From NCBI RefSeq assembly GCF_003932785.1, contig NZ_RQYT01000019.1:1-48582 (forward strand): a DNA stretch of 48,582 bases, written 5' to 3'. The first letter of the stretch is position 1; each line of letters opens with the position of its first letter. Positions 23,750-33,016 of this stretch are shown in pieces. Origin of the DNA: Arachnia propionica (GTDB taxonomy: Bacteria > Actinomycetota > Actinomycetes > Propionibacteriales > Propionibacteriaceae). The translations under genes were made by a program, and so were the position numbers. The notes under the pieces are model-generated. The model was not told the origin of the DNA. It did no database searches and worked only from the letters and a program-made list of their open reading frames with translations.

Positions 23750-24625
23750 ATGAGTTCTGAGGCTGCCGGGGCCGAACCCAAGCGGCGTCGCTTCAGCTGG
23801 CTGCGTCCTCCGAAGGCGGAGGCGCCCGACGGGAGCATGTCGCTCGGGGATCACCTGAGGGAGATCCGGTACCGGGTGACCATCTCGGTGCTCGCCCTCG
23901 TCCTGGCCGCCGTCGCCTCGGCCTTCTTCTACCGGCCACTCGTGCTGTTCATCATGCACCCGTACACGGTGGCCAAACGCGACGTGCAGGCGATGAACGA
24001 GGAGGCGATGCTCCAGCTCGCCAACACGGGCGTGACCGGCCCGTTCACGCTCGGCATCGTCGTGCTCATCATGTGTGGCCTGATCTTCACCACGCCGGTG
24101 TGGATGTACCAGATCTGGGCCTTCGTCGCGCCCGGTCTCCTCGCCAAGGAGAAGAAGTACGCCCTGGCCTTCCTCGGTGCAGGCACGCCCCTGTTCCTCC
24201 TCGGCTGCGCGTTGGGCTACTGGATCTGGCCGAAGGGCATCGCCGTCATGCTCAGCCTCACCCCGACGGGGCTCGGTGTGATGAACTACCAGGACATGGC
24301 CGAGTTCGTCATGCTCGAACTCAAGATCATCCTGGTCTTCGGGGCGTCGTTCCTGCTGCCCGTCATCGTCGTCGCCCTCAACATGTTCAATCTGGTGCGT
24401 GGCTACCAGCTGAAGAAGTGGCGCAAGGCTGTGTTCTTCGGCTCCTTCGTCTTCGCCGCCATCGCCACCCCCTCCACCGACCCGTTCTCCATGCTCGCCA
24501 TGGCGATCCCCGTCACCCTCCTCTTCTTCGTCGCGGAGGTCATCTGCCGGATCCTCGACAAGCGCAAGGGGATCTCGGAGGCCGAGGAGGCCCAGTTCAA
24601 GATCGACGTGGACGACGGCAAGTGA
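23750..24625 (+). CDS. tatC: Sec-independent translocase TatC
   Basis: The 291-residue membrane protein is the twin-arginine signal receptor. It has six membrane helices and the family motifs MSLGDHLREIRYRV (N-terminal) and FTTPVWMYQIWAFVAPGL, plus a Pro-rich loop and a conserved ATPSTDPFSM stretch near the C-terminus. The cytoplasmic ends are charged. ATG 23750 has no strong ribosome-binding site but follows tatA closely. The stop overlaps the next GTG by 4 bp. Confidence 0.95.
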   Translation: MSSEAAGAEPKRRRFSWLRPPKAEAPDGSMSLGDHLREIRYRVTISVLALVLAAVASAFFYRPLVLFIMHPYTVAKRDVQAMNEEAMLQLANTGVTGPFTLGIVVLIMCGLIFTTPVWMYQIWAFVAPGLLAKEKKYALAFLGAGTPLFLLGCALGYWIWPKGIAVMLSLTPTGLGVMNYQDMAEFVMLELKIILVFGASFLLPVIVVALNMFNLVRGYQLKKWRKAVFFGSFVFAAIATPSTDPFSMLAMAIPVTLLFFVAEVICRILDKRKGISEAEEAQFKIDVDDGK

Positions 24626-25563
24626 GCGAACTGGCGAAACCGCGCCTGTTCACCCTCGTGGTGAACGAGCGCTCTGGCGGAGGACGTGCCGGTCGGATGC
24701 TGCCGAAGGTGGCCCGACGACTCCACGAGCAGATTCCCACCGCGGAACTTCACATCATCTCCTCGAGTTCATGGGTGGAGGCCGAGAACCTCACCCGCGC
24801 CGCCGCCCTGGCGGCCCGCCCCGGGGACGGACTCCTCGTCATGGGTGGCGACGGCATGGTCCACCTCGGGCTCAACGCCGCCGCCGGGACCGAGGCGACC
24901 CTCGGCATCATCCCCGCCGGGACCGGCAACGACTTCGCCCGCGGCATCGGCCTGCCCCGGGGCGTCGACGAGGCGGTCGCCACCATCATCGACGGGCACA
25001 CCCGCACCATCGATCTCACCCGCATCAGCAACCCGGGCCGACCCGGCCGCTACGTCGGTGCGGTCGTCTCCACCGGCTACGACGCCCGGGTGAACCGGGC
25101 CACCAACGGGATCAGGCTGCGTCTGGGAGCCCTGTCCTACGGCTACATCGCGCTGCGGGAACTCGCCGGGTTCACCCCCCTGCACTACGAACTCATCATC
25201 GACGGTGAGCACGTCCAGCAGGAGGCGATGCTCGTCGCCATCGCCAATACCGGCCTCTTCGGCGGCGGCATGAAGGTGGCCCCCGACGCCGACCCCACCG
25301 ACGGCGAGCTGGACCTCACGATCATCGGGGCGGTGTCCCGCACCACCCTGCTCAGGCTGCTGCCGTCGATGTACTCGGGCGGTTTCGTTCGCCATCCCGC
25401 CGTCGAGCAGCTCCGCGCCCGCCGCGTCGAGGTCGCCGGTGAGGGACTGTTCGTCATGGGCGACGGTGAGGAACTCGGCCCGGTCCCGGTCACGGCCGAG
25501 GTGGCGCCCGGCATCCTCAACGTGTTCGTGAGTGAGGAGGCTGCTGCTACGTTGAGGACGTGA
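24622..25563 (+). CDS. Diacylglycerol/lipid kinase family protein
   Basis: The 313-residue protein belongs to the DagK/YegS lipid kinase family. FTLVVNERSGGGRAGR, LVMGGDGMVHLGLN and IPAGTGNDFARGIGLP form the nucleotide and catalytic motifs; the middle one differs slightly from the usual GGDGT. A C-terminal beta domain with DGE motifs completes it. It may phosphorylate diacylglycerol or a related lipid. It overlaps tatC (GTGA) and the helicase start (GTGA at 25560-25563). Confidence 0.88.
   Translation: MSELAKPRLFTLVVNERSGGGRAGRMLPKVARRLHEQIPTAELHIISSSSWVEAENLTRAAALAARPGDGLLVMGGDGMVHLGLNAAAGTEATLGIIPAGTGNDFARGIGLPRGVDEAVATIIDGHTRTIDLTRISNPGRPGRYVGAVVSTGYDARVNRATNGIRLRLGALSYGYIALRELAGFTPLHYELIIDGEHVQQEAMLVAIANTGLFGGGMKVAPDADPTDGELDLTIIGAVSRTTLLRLLPSMYSGGFVRHPAVEQLRARRVEVAGEGLFVMGDGEELGPVPVTAEVAPGILNVFVSEEAAATLRT
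25548..25553 (+). promoter_or_regulatory. -10 box for leaderless helicase mRNA
   Basis: TACGTT lies 6 nt before GTG 25560, inside the end of the lipid-kinase gene. This could let the helicase be transcribed on its own. Confidence 0.5.
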
Positions 25564-28304
25564 CCGAACTGGTGTCCCGCTTCGCGGAGCTGTACTCCTT
25601 CCCCCTTGACGACTACCAGGTGGCCGGGTGCCGGGCCCTGGCCGACGGGGCCGGGGTCCTCGTCGCCGCGCCCACCGGCGCAGGCAAGACCGTCGTCGGG
25701 GAGTTCGCCGTGTGGCTCGCCCTTGAGACGGGGCGCAAGTGCTTCTACACCACCCCCATCAAGGCGCTGAGCAACCAGAAGTTCCACGACCTCGTGGCCC
25801 GGCACGGCGCGGATGCCGTAGGGCTGCTCACCGGCGACGCGTCGGTCAACGGGGACGCACCGATCGTCGTCATGACCACCGAGGTGCTGCGCAACATGAT
25901 CTACGCGGGCTCCACCGGGTTGACCAACCTCGGCTTCGTCGTGATGGACGAGGTCCACTACCTCGCGGACCGGTTCCGCGGCGCCGTGTGGGAGGAGGTC
26001 ATCCTCGGTCTGGCCCCCAGCGTCCAGATCGCGGCGCTGTCGGCCACGGTGAGCAACGTCGAGGACTTCGGCGAGTGGCTCGCCACGGTGCGCGGCCGCT
26101 TCGAGGTGGTGGTCTCCGAACGGCGGCCGGTCCCGCTGTACCAGCACGTGCTGGTCGGCTCGAAGCTCGTCGACCTCTTCGACGGCGTCGCCCCCACGGC
26201 GATGGAGCGCCCCGCCGACCGCATCGCCAAGGTGAACAAGGAACTCCTCAAGGTCTCGAAGGCGGAGGCCTCCCGGGTCCGTGACGACTCGCGCCGACCC
26301 CGCGGCCGCTCCGGGCGCGGGAAGAAGGGGCGCGGCCCGGGGTCCTTCGGCGGCGACGTCCACCCCCGCTTCGCCGGGAAACCCACCTCCCGCGCCGACC
26401 TGGCGCGCCTGCTGGAACGCTCCCGGCTGCTCCCCGCGATCTGCTTCATCTTCTCCCGCGCCGGATGCGATGCCGCCGTCGCGCAGCTGCTCGCGGCGGG
26501 GGTCACCCTCACCTCCCGCGACGAGGCGGCCCTGCTGGGGGAGATCGCCGACCGCCACGTCGCGGGCCTGTCGCTCCACGACCTCGACGCGCTCGGCTAC
26601 GAGGACTTCCGCGCGGCCTTCACCGCAGGTATCGCCGCCCACCATGCCGGCCAGCTGCCCGCCTTCAAGGCCATCGTCGAGGAGGGGTTCGCGACGGGGG
26701 CCTGCAAGCTCGTCTTCGCCACCGAGACCCTGGCGCTCGGCATCAACATGCCGGCCCGGACCGTCGTGCTGGAGAAGCTCGTCAAGTACAACGGGGAGGC
26801 CGTCGTCGACATCACGCCGGGCGAGTACACCCAGCTCACCGGACGGGCCGGGCGGCGTGGCATCGACGTGGAGGGACACGCCGTCGTGCTGTGGCAGGCG
26901 GGGATGGATCCCCGCGCCGTCGCAGGCCTCGCGTCGAAACGCACCTACCCGTTGCGCTCATCCTTCGCACCCAGCTACAACATGGCCGTCAACCTCACCG
27001 CGACTCTCGGTCGGGAGCGGGCCCGGGAGGTGCTCAACCAGTCCTTCGCGCAGTTCACGGTGGACAAGAACGTGGTGAAGGCGGCCCGCTCGGGCAAGGA
27101 CCTCACCCGGGAGATCGCCCAGCTGCGGGAGGAGGCGGACTGTCACCTCGGCGACTTCATGTCCTACGCCCAGCTGCGCGACGAGGTCTCCCAGCTGGAG
27201 AGCACCTCCGCCGCCGCAAGGCGGGCGCGCCGTGCCGACGACATCGCCGAGGCCATCGCCACCCTCATGCCCGGGGACATCATCCACGTGCCCAGGCAGG
27301 GCTGGTGCGTGGTGCTCGGGATCGGCCAGAAGCGCAGCCGCGACTCGGTGCCGTGGGTCCAGGTGATCGCCGTCGACCACACGGTGCTGCGGCTGCAACC
27401 CCACGACCTGCCCGGCGCCCCGGTCCCCGTCGGGCGGATCAGGGTGCCGCGACGGTTCTCGCTGCAGGACCGCAAGTCCCGGCGGGAGCTGCTCGCCTCC
27501 CTCTCCGACAAGCTCGAGAGCCTGGACCCGGAGGTCCCGACGGTGGAGCCGACGCTCACCGACGAGGCCCACAAGGCCCGGATCGCCGAGCTGCGCAGCG
27601 AGCTGAAACGTCACCCCTGCCACCCGTGCGAGGAGCGCGAGGTGCACGCCGTCGCCGCGGCCAGGGCGATCCGTCTGGAACGGGAGCAGGCCCGGCAGGA
27701 GGCCGCCATCACGGGGCGGACCAATTCGCTGGGTGTCCAGTTCGACCGGGTCTGCGGCGTCCTCACGGAGCTGGGCTACCTCGACGGCGACGACCTCACC
27801 GACGCGGGGCGGATGCTCCGCCGCATCTACAACGAGCTGGACCTCGTGGCGGCCGAGTGCATCCGACGCGACGTGTTCGCCGGGCTGGATGCCCCACAGC
27901 TCGCCGCGGTGCTGTCCTCCCTGCTCTACGAGTCCCGCCCCAGCCGGGAGGCGCGGCGCCCCCGCATGCCCGATGCCGCCTCCGAGGCGGCCCAGTCCGC
28001 GCTGCGCGGCGTCTGGCGCGAGGTCGGGGCGCTGGAACGCAACCACCGGCTGGAACGGGGCCGGGAACCCGACATCGGTTTCGCCGAGGCTGCGTGGCGG
28101 TGGTGCAGCGGGCAGGAGTTGTCGAAGGTCCTGCTCCACTCGGGCCTTCCTGCCGGCGACTTCGTCCGATGGGTCCGCCAGGTGGTGGATCTCGCCGGGC
28201 AGCTCGCCACGGCGGTGGGGCCGGGGGATCTCAGACGCACCTGCCGGGAGATCGTTGCCGCCATGCGTCGGGGAGTGGTGGACACCGACATCGAGGAGGA
28301 CTGA
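25560..28304 (+). CDS. helY: Ski2/Mtr4-like RNA helicase HelY
   Basis: The 914-residue DExH helicase has Walker A (APTGAGKT near residue 40), [10 protein letters not shown] (about 130), SATVSN (motif III) and [12 protein letters not shown] (motif VI). An Arg/Gly-rich insert (about 240-270, [15 protein letters not shown]) and the C-terminal Ski2-type domains follow. It is related to archaeal and eukaryotic RNA exosome helicases and is normally next to tatC in actinobacteria. A role in RNA turnover is inferred. It begins with GTG. Confidence 0.92.
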   Translation: MTELVSRFAELYSFPLDDYQVAGCRALADGAGVLVAAPTGAGKTVVGEFAVWLALETGRKCFYTTPIKALSNQKFHDLVARHGADAVGLLTGDASVNGDAPIVVMTTEVLRNMIYAGSTGLTNLGFVVMDEVHYLADRFRGAVWEEVILGLAPSVQIAALSATVSNVEDFGEWLATVRGRFEVVVSERRPVPLYQHVLVGSKLVDLFDGVAPTAMERPADRIAKVNKELLKVSKAEASRVRDDSRRPRGRSGRGKKGRGPGSFGGDVHPRFAGKPTSRADLARLLERSRLLPAICFIFSRAGCDAAVAQLLAAGVTLTSRDEAALLGEIADRHVAGLSLHDLDALGYEDFRAAFTAGIAAHHAGQLPAFKAIVEEGFATGACKLVFATETLALGINMPARTVVLEKLVKYNGEAVVDITPGEYTQLTGRAGRRGIDVEGHAVVLWQAGMDPRAVAGLASKRTYPLRSSFAPSYNMAVNLTATLGRERAREVLNQSFAQFTVDKNVVKAARSGKDLTREIAQLREEADCHLGDFMSYAQLRDEVSQLESTSAAARRARRADDIAEAIATLMPGDIIHVPRQGWCVVLGIGQKRSRDSVPWVQVIAVDHTVLRLQPHDLPGAPVPVGRIRVPRRFSLQDRKSRRELLASLSDKLESLDPEVPTVEPTLTDEAHKARIAELRSELKRHPCHPCEEREVHAVAAARAIRLEREQARQEAAITGRTNSLGVQFDRVCGVLTELGYLDGDDLTDAGRMLRRIYNELDLVAAECIRRDVFAGLDAPQLAAVLSSLLYESRPSREARRPRMPDAASEAAQSALRGVWREVGALERNHRLERGREPDIGFAEAAWRWCSGQELSKVLLHSGLPAGDFVRWVRQVVDLAGQLATAVGPGDLRRTCREIVAAMRRGVVDTDIEED

Positions 28305-28311
28305 CACCCCA

Positions 28312-28317
28312 TACATT
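28312..28317 (+). promoter_or_regulatory. -10 box for leaderless hisF mRNA
   Basis: TACATT lies 6 nt before ATG 28324, with no Shine-Dalgarno between them. Confidence 0.55.
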
Positions 28318-28323
28318 GGGGCC

Positions 28324-29091
28324 ATGTCTGTTGCGCTGCGGGTCATCCCGTGTCTGGACGTCCATGACGGCCGTGTGGTCAAGGGGGTCAACTTCCGTGA
28401 CCTCCGGGACGCGGGCGACCCGGTGGAACTGGCCGCCCGTTACGGGGCGGAGGGGGCCGACGAACTCACCTTCCTCGACATCTCCGCCTCCTCCGACGGC
28501 AGGGCGACCACGAGGGAGATGGTGCAGCGGTGCGCGGAGACCGTGCTCATCCCGCTCACGGTCGGTGGGGGAGTGCGCAGCGTCCACGACGTGGACGCCC
28601 TGCTGCGGTGCGGGGCGGACAAGGTCGGCATCAACACCGGCGCCCTGGCCCGCCCCGAGGTGATCGGCGAGATCACCTCGCGGTTCGGCAACCAGGTGCT
28701 CGTGCTCTCCCTCGACGCGCGTCGCGCCGAGTGGGCGCCGTCGGGATTCGAGGTGACCACGCACGGCGGGCGTCGCTCGGCCGGTCGTGACGCCATCGAG
28801 TGGGCGCGGGAGGCCGCCGAACGCGGGGTGGGTGAGGTGCTGCTCAACTCGATGGACGCCGACGGCACCACCGCCGGGTTCGACGTCGAGATGATCCGGG
28901 CCGTCCGCGACGCGGTGGCGGTCCCGCTGGTCGCCTCCGGCGGGGCGGGCACTGCGGCGCACTTCGTCGAGGCCGCCCGCGCGGGGGCGGATGCGGTCCT
29001 GGCGGCCAGTGTCTTCCACTACGGGACGCTGAGTATCGTTGAGGTCAAGAAGGAGCTGGCCGCAGCCGGTTTCGAGGTGCGGGAGGTGTGA
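28324..29091 (+). CDS. hisF: Imidazole glycerol phosphate synthase subunit HisF
   Basis: The 255-residue TIM barrel is the cyclase of histidine biosynthesis, working with the glutaminase HisH. Asp in [18 protein letters not shown] and Asp in [10 protein letters not shown] are the catalytic pair, and the two phosphate-binding loops VGGGVRS and SGGAGT are intact. The other his genes are not in this window, so hisF is split from them. It starts at ATG 28324. Confidence 0.95.
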   Translation: MSVALRVIPCLDVHDGRVVKGVNFRDLRDAGDPVELAARYGAEGADELTFLDISASSDGRATTREMVQRCAETVLIPLTVGGGVRSVHDVDALLRCGADKVGINTGALARPEVIGEITSRFGNQVLVLSLDARRAEWAPSGFEVTTHGGRRSAGRDAIEWAREAAERGVGEVLLNSMDADGTTAGFDVEMIRAVRDAVAVPLVASGGAGTAAHFVEAARAGADAVLAASVFHYGTLSIVEVKKELAAAGFEVREV

Positions 29092-29092
29092 C

Positions 29093-29491
29093 ATGGGCGA
29101 CTGCCTGTTCTGCCGGATCGTCGAGGGAGAGATCCCCTCACGACGGGTCTACGAGGACGACACGGTCATCGCCTTTCTCGACATCAACCCGTGGCAGCTC
29201 GGCCACACCCTGGTGATCCCGCGCCGCCACGTCGTCGACGCCCTCGCCGACGGGAGCGCGCTCGCGGAGGTCGCGCCCGCCGTGCACACGGTGGGCAATC
29301 TGCTCAAGGAGAGGCTGGGCGCGAGCGCCTGCAACATCCTCAGCAACGCGGGCGCGGACTCGGGGCAGGAGGTCTTCCACCTCCACGTCCATGTGTTGCC
29401 GCGCTACCCCGACAACCCGGGGATCGGGAACATGAGAGGGAGCATCGACGAGGACCTCGACAGCGTCCACGCCAGGATCCTCGGGCGATGA
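29093..29491 (+). CDS. HIT-family hydrolase
   Basis: The 132-residue product is a histidine-triad nucleotide hydrolase of the HINT type: CLFCRIVEGEIPSRRVYED at the start and the triad HLHVHVLPRY near the C-terminus. Such enzymes remove groups from adenosine 5'-phosphoramidates. ATG 29093 lies 1 bp after the hisF stop with GGGAGG upstream. It overlaps the next gene by ATGA. Confidence 0.93.
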   Translation: MGDCLFCRIVEGEIPSRRVYEDDTVIAFLDINPWQLGHTLVIPRRHVVDALADGSALAEVAPAVHTVGNLLKERLGASACNILSNAGADSGQEVFHLHVHVLPRYPDNPGIGNMRGSIDEDLDSVHARILGR

Positions 29492-31557
29492 GTGAGGAGC
29501 TGTGGCGGATCAACACCGCCACGATCCGTCGCCGTGCCGCCGTGTTCCTGCCCGGGTGGGGTGCCGGGGCGGGTGTGGCCGACCCGGCGCGGGTGAACGC
29601 TGCCCTCGCCGCACTGAGGGAACTCGGCTACCGGCTGGACGACCGGGCCAGGGAGGAACTCACCTCGGCCGACCACGCCTGGGTCCTGGTGCAGGCAGCG
29701 GCCACCCTCAAGGGGGCGGACGTCACCCATCGGCCGTTCTACCCGGACTTCCCCGAGCAGGTGCGTGAGGCCTCGGCCTTCACCCTCCACCTCAATGCCA
29801 TGCTCCACTACCTGGGGGATGTCACGGGGCGACGGTGGGTTCCCCGATTCATCCCGAGGACCCGCGAGCCCTTGACGGATGCGCCCGCGGACACGGTGCT
29901 GACCCTGATCCGGGAGCACGAACTGCGGGACCTCGTTCTTGGGATCATGACCCAGGGGCAGCCCTTCAGCCAGGCGGATCGCGCCGACATCGCGGCCCTC
30001 AGGGAGTTCGCGCCCGGCACCGCGCCGCGCGTCGAGGTGCGGGAGAACCTGGCGTGGCTCGCGGTCGCCTTCCCGGGGCTGGACTTCTCGGCCTCGATCG
30101 GGACGGCCACCGATGTGCTGCGCCTGGCGGTGGCGATGAGTGGCGGAGACGTGTCGTTGGCCACTCCGACGCGGTTTCGCACCTTCACGCGACGGGAACG
30201 ACGGCGGCTGCTGGCCCTGCTGGAGGAGCACGGCCGGGCCGAGGACCTGCATCGCTGGGAGGAGCGGTGGAAGCGCCTGACCCGGCACCTGCGTCCCGGT
30301 GACCACGCGGCTCGGTTCCCCAGGGCCGCGGCGATGCTGCACGGGTTGTCCAATGGCACCCTGCCGCGCAGCTTCGAGTCCCACCTGGAGGAGATCCTGG
30401 CCCGCGGCGACGTCCCGGCCGCCCTCAACCTGCTGTGCGACCGCCCCGGGGTCCTCGCGCGACGTCTCGCCCACCTCATCCGGCTGTGCAACGAGAACGC
30501 GGCCCTCGAGGTGCAGGTGGCGACCACCTTCTCCTGGGTCGCGGGGCAGGTGTCGACGCCGGTGTTGGCCCAGCTGTGGCAGTACTTCGCGTCCCCTGAC
30601 GCCACGGTGCTGCCGGAACGGGTGGTGACCATCAAGGCGGGCACGGATCAGCGCTCCCACATCATCCCGAATCGGCGGAACCGACGCGGGGTGGATCAAC
30701 TCCTTCTCGAGACGATCGAGGATGGATTGCGCGCTCGGGCCCGGTTGGGGAGGGTGTGGCTCAACCGCGACCTCTTCTCCCAGTACGCCGTGCCGCTGGG
30801 GCACCGCTCCGCCTCCCCGGGCCTGCGCAGCGCCGGCCGGGGGTCGCGGCTGCGATTCCCCGAGGGCAGGGTGGTGCGTTTCTTCATGCACTGGCGTGAC
30901 CTCGAGCAGGGGGCGAGGAAACGGGTGGACCTGGACCTGTCCGCCTTCTGCATCACTGCGGACTTCCGGCAGACCCAGGAGATCGCCTACTACGAGCTCA
31001 GGGCTCCCGGTGTCACCCACTCCGGCGACATCACCTCGGCCCCGCAGGGGGCCGCCGAGTTCATCGACCTCGACCCCGAGACCCTGCGGGGCAGGGGGTG
31101 GCGCTACGTCGTCATGACCGTCCACTCCTTCACGGGGCAGTCCCTGGCCGTGGTGCCGGAGGCGTGGGCGGGCGTGATGCGTCGCGACGGTCTCACCGGG
31201 GAGCTCTTCGAGCCCAGCACCGTGGATCTTCGGCTGGATCTCACCTCGACGGGACGCAACGCCACCCCCATGGTCCTCGACCTGGAGACCCGGGAGGTGA
31301 TCTGGTGGGATCACAACGCCGGGGTCACCGCGGGCTCGTTGTACAACCTCGACGCCAACGCCACCCGCACCCTCATCCATCTCCAGCACGCGGTGCTGAG
31401 CCGACCCCTCACCCTCGACCGCCTCATCACACTGCTCGCCGAGGAGGTGGTCGACGACCGGCGCAGCGCGGACCTGGTCTTCGACGACCCCGCCGTCACG
31501 CGGCGGGCGATCGCGCCGTGGGACAGCGACCGCATCCTGCAGCTGCTGACGGGATAG
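29488..31557 (+). CDS. Large TerD-like domain protein
   Basis: The 689-residue protein has a C-terminal region (about 470-640) that looks like the TerD fold: RVDLDLSAFCITADF, QEIAYYEL, GDITSAPQGAAEFIDLDPETL and YVVMTVHSFTGQSL. The acidic calcium-binding loop of classical TerD is weak. The first 470 residues are mostly helical. The layout recalls the MXAN_6230/SCO0854-type TerD fusions, but I see no Cys/His RING cluster; this comparison is from memory. No tellurite gene lies nearby. ATG 29488 overlaps the HIT stop. Function is unknown, perhaps a stress role. Confidence 0.7.
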   Translation: MSEELWRINTATIRRRAAVFLPGWGAGAGVADPARVNAALAALRELGYRLDDRAREELTSADHAWVLVQAAATLKGADVTHRPFYPDFPEQVREASAFTLHLNAMLHYLGDVTGRRWVPRFIPRTREPLTDAPADTVLTLIREHELRDLVLGIMTQGQPFSQADRADIAALREFAPGTAPRVEVRENLAWLAVAFPGLDFSASIGTATDVLRLAVAMSGGDVSLATPTRFRTFTRRERRRLLALLEEHGRAEDLHRWEERWKRLTRHLRPGDHAARFPRAAAMLHGLSNGTLPRSFESHLEEILARGDVPAALNLLCDRPGVLARRLAHLIRLCNENAALEVQVATTFSWVAGQVSTPVLAQLWQYFASPDATVLPERVVTIKAGTDQRSHIIPNRRNRRGVDQLLLETIEDGLRARARLGRVWLNRDLFSQYAVPLGHRSASPGLRSAGRGSRLRFPEGRVVRFFMHWRDLEQGARKRVDLDLSAFCITADFRQTQEIAYYELRAPGVTHSGDITSAPQGAAEFIDLDPETLRGRGWRYVVMTVHSFTGQSLAVVPEAWAGVMRRDGLTGELFEPSTVDLRLDLTSTGRNATPMVLDLETREVIWWDHNAGVTAGSLYNLDANATRTLIHLQHAVLSRPLTLDRLITLLAEEVVDDRRSADLVFDDPAVTRRAIAPWDSDRILQLLTG

Positions 31558-31566
31558 ACTTCGAGG

Positions 31567-31611
31567 ATGTCCGGCCATGTGGGTGCATCCTTCTCGACCC
31601 TGTCACGGTAG
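31567..31611 (+). CDS. Possible leaderless 14-residue ORF
   Basis: TAGACT (31555-31560) lies 6 nt before ATG 31567, which opens MSGHVGASFSTLSR and stop. The promoter spacing is exactly that of the real leaderless genes in this window. A leader peptide or simply an untranslated start are possible; coding is unproven. Confidence 0.25.
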   Translation: MSGHVGASFSTLSR

Positions 31612-31644
31612 AACCCTCGCGTCCACGCCTTCCGGGCCCATGGG

Positions 31645-31676
31645 TGGGGGTCGGCGCGCGTCGGTCCCCACCCCCA
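31645..31676. other. Hairpin without T run
   Basis: TGGGGGT (31645-31651) pairs with ACCCCCA (31670-31676), and partial pairing continues inside. Five A follow rather than T, so it is not a normal intrinsic terminator for the plus strand, though it may still stall transcription between the TerD-like gene and the glycan operon. Confidence 0.4.
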
Positions 31677-31696
31677 AAAACTGGTCCGACCTTTCA

Positions 31697-31702
31697 TAAG
31701 AT
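31697..31702 (+). promoter_or_regulatory. -10 box of the glycan operon
   Basis: TAAGAT in an A+T-rich patch is the best -10 candidate. Transcription from about 31709 would give an 87-nt leader before ATG 31796. No good -35 is visible. Confidence 0.5.
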
Positions 31703-31732
31703 TTCTCTCACGAAACGCTTAAGGCCTTCTTC

Positions 31733-31779
31733 TGGACACAGTGGATGCTGGAAGCAATGAAGTTCCAGAACCGTGTCCA
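31733..31779 (+). promoter_or_regulatory. Nested-hairpin leader before the glycan operon
   Basis: TGGACAC (31733-31739) pairs with GTGTCCA (31773-31779), and inside it CTGGAA (31748-31753) pairs with TTCCAG (31763-31768). The structure ends one base before the ribosome-binding site GAGGGGG (31781-31787). This is a candidate RNA control element or protein-binding leader for the operon. Confidence 0.45.
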
Positions 31780-31795
31780 CGAGGGGGCCGCCACC

Positions 31796-33016
31796 ATGTC
31801 GAAGACCACGCGAGTGCTGCTGTACAGCCATGACTCCCAGGGGCTCGGTCATGCCCGCCGCAACCTCGCCATCGCGCATGCGCTGGCCAAGCATCTTCCC
31901 GAGGCCACCGGCACCGAGGTGGCCGGGCTCATCGTCTCCGGCCTGCCCCGCAGCTCCGAGTTCCCCCTGCCCCCCGGGTTCGACTGGATCACCATCCCCG
32001 GCATCTCCAAGGGCAGCAGCGGCTACCAGCCCCGGTCGCTGAGCGGCGACTTCAAGTCCGTCGTGAAGCTCCGCTCCTCCCTCCTGGAGGCGGCGTTGCT
32101 CGGCTTCGAGCCCGACCTCGTGATCGTCGACCGCCACATCCTCGGCGTCGCCGAGGAACTGCGCGGCCCGCTCATGCAGCTGCGCAAGCACCACCCGAGC
32201 ACGCGCATCGTCCTCGGGCTGCGCGAGATCCTCGACGAGCCGGAGGTGGCCGCCAAGGAGTGGACCAAGCTGGGCGATCCCGAGCGGCTGCTCGAGTTCA
32301 TCGACGAGGTGTGGGTCTACGGCGACCCCGAGGTGCACAACCCCTTCGCCACCGGCGAGATCCCGGCCGCCCTGGCCGGTCGCGCCCGGTTCACCGGCTT
32401 CCTCGCCAAGGACCGCCCCGCCGCCCACGAGGACGGCGAACTCTGCAACGGCCCCTTCGTCCTCACCACAGTGGGCGGTGGCTCCGACGGCGGCGACATC
32501 CTGCGGGCAGCGGTCGGGATGACCCCGCCCCAGGGACACGAGCACATCGTCATCACCGGCCCCCAGCTGAGCGACGACGAGTTCGACGCGGTCCGCGCCC
32601 TCGCCCCCGAGGGCACCCACGTGCTGCGCAGCTGGCCGGGCCTGGCCCAGCAGATCGGCAACGCCGCCGCGGTGATCTCCATGGCGGGCTACAACACCAC
32701 CTGCGAGATCCTCGCCACGCAGACCCCGGCGCTGCTCATCCCCCGTGAGGTGCCCCGCCAGGAGCAGCTCATCCGGGCCCGCGCCCTCGGCCGCATCGAC
32801 GCCGTCGACCACCTCCGCTGGAACGACGTCACCGCCGAGGCGCTCTCCGAGTGGGCGGCCACCGCCGTCACCGGCCGCGTGGACCGCGACCGCGTCGACA
32901 TCGACGGCCTCGCCACGGTGCCGCGCTTCGCCGCCGACATCCTCGCCAGCATGGAGGAGCTGTTCGCCGCCCTCGACGCCTCCGATCTCGTCGACGATCT
33001 GGTGGGTGTGGCATGA
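31796..33016 (+). CDS. MurG-like glycosyltransferase
   Basis: The 406-residue product has a GT-B fold of the MurG/GT28 kind. LLYSHDSQGLGHARRNLAIAH holds the GxGHxRR acceptor loop, and TVGGGSDGGD and SMAGYNTTCEILA form the nucleotide-sugar site. No membrane helix is present, so it works in the cytoplasm. I chose ATG 31796 because GAGGGGG lies 8 nt upstream and the earlier ATG 31745 falls inside the leader hairpin. It is the first gene of the seven-gene overlapped operon. Donor and acceptor are unknown. Confidence 0.85.
   Translation: MSKTTRVLLYSHDSQGLGHARRNLAIAHALAKHLPEATGTEVAGLIVSGLPRSSEFPLPPGFDWITIPGISKGSSGYQPRSLSGDFKSVVKLRSSLLEAALLGFEPDLVIVDRHILGVAEELRGPLMQLRKHHPSTRIVLGLREILDEPEVAAKEWTKLGDPERLLEFIDEVWVYGDPEVHNPFATGEIPAALAGRARFTGFLAKDRPAAHEDGELCNGPFVLTTVGGGSDGGDILRAAVGMTPPQGHEHIVITGPQLSDDEFDAVRALAPEGTHVLRSWPGLAQQIGNAAAVISMAGYNTTCEILATQTPALLIPREVPRQEQLIRARALGRIDAVDHLRWNDVTAEALSEWAATAVTGRVDRDRVDIDGLATVPRFAADILASMEELFAALDASDLVDDLVGVA

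Noticed and set aside
29404-31578. Very long open frame antisense to the TerD-like gene
   Set aside because: It is a mirror of high-GC coding bias. No start signal or known domain is seen, and the plus-strand frame has a coupled start and recognisable motifs.
31745-31795. Upstream ATG of the first glycosyltransferase
   Set aside because: It lies in the leader hairpin and has no ribosome-binding site, while ATG 31796 has GAGGGGG.
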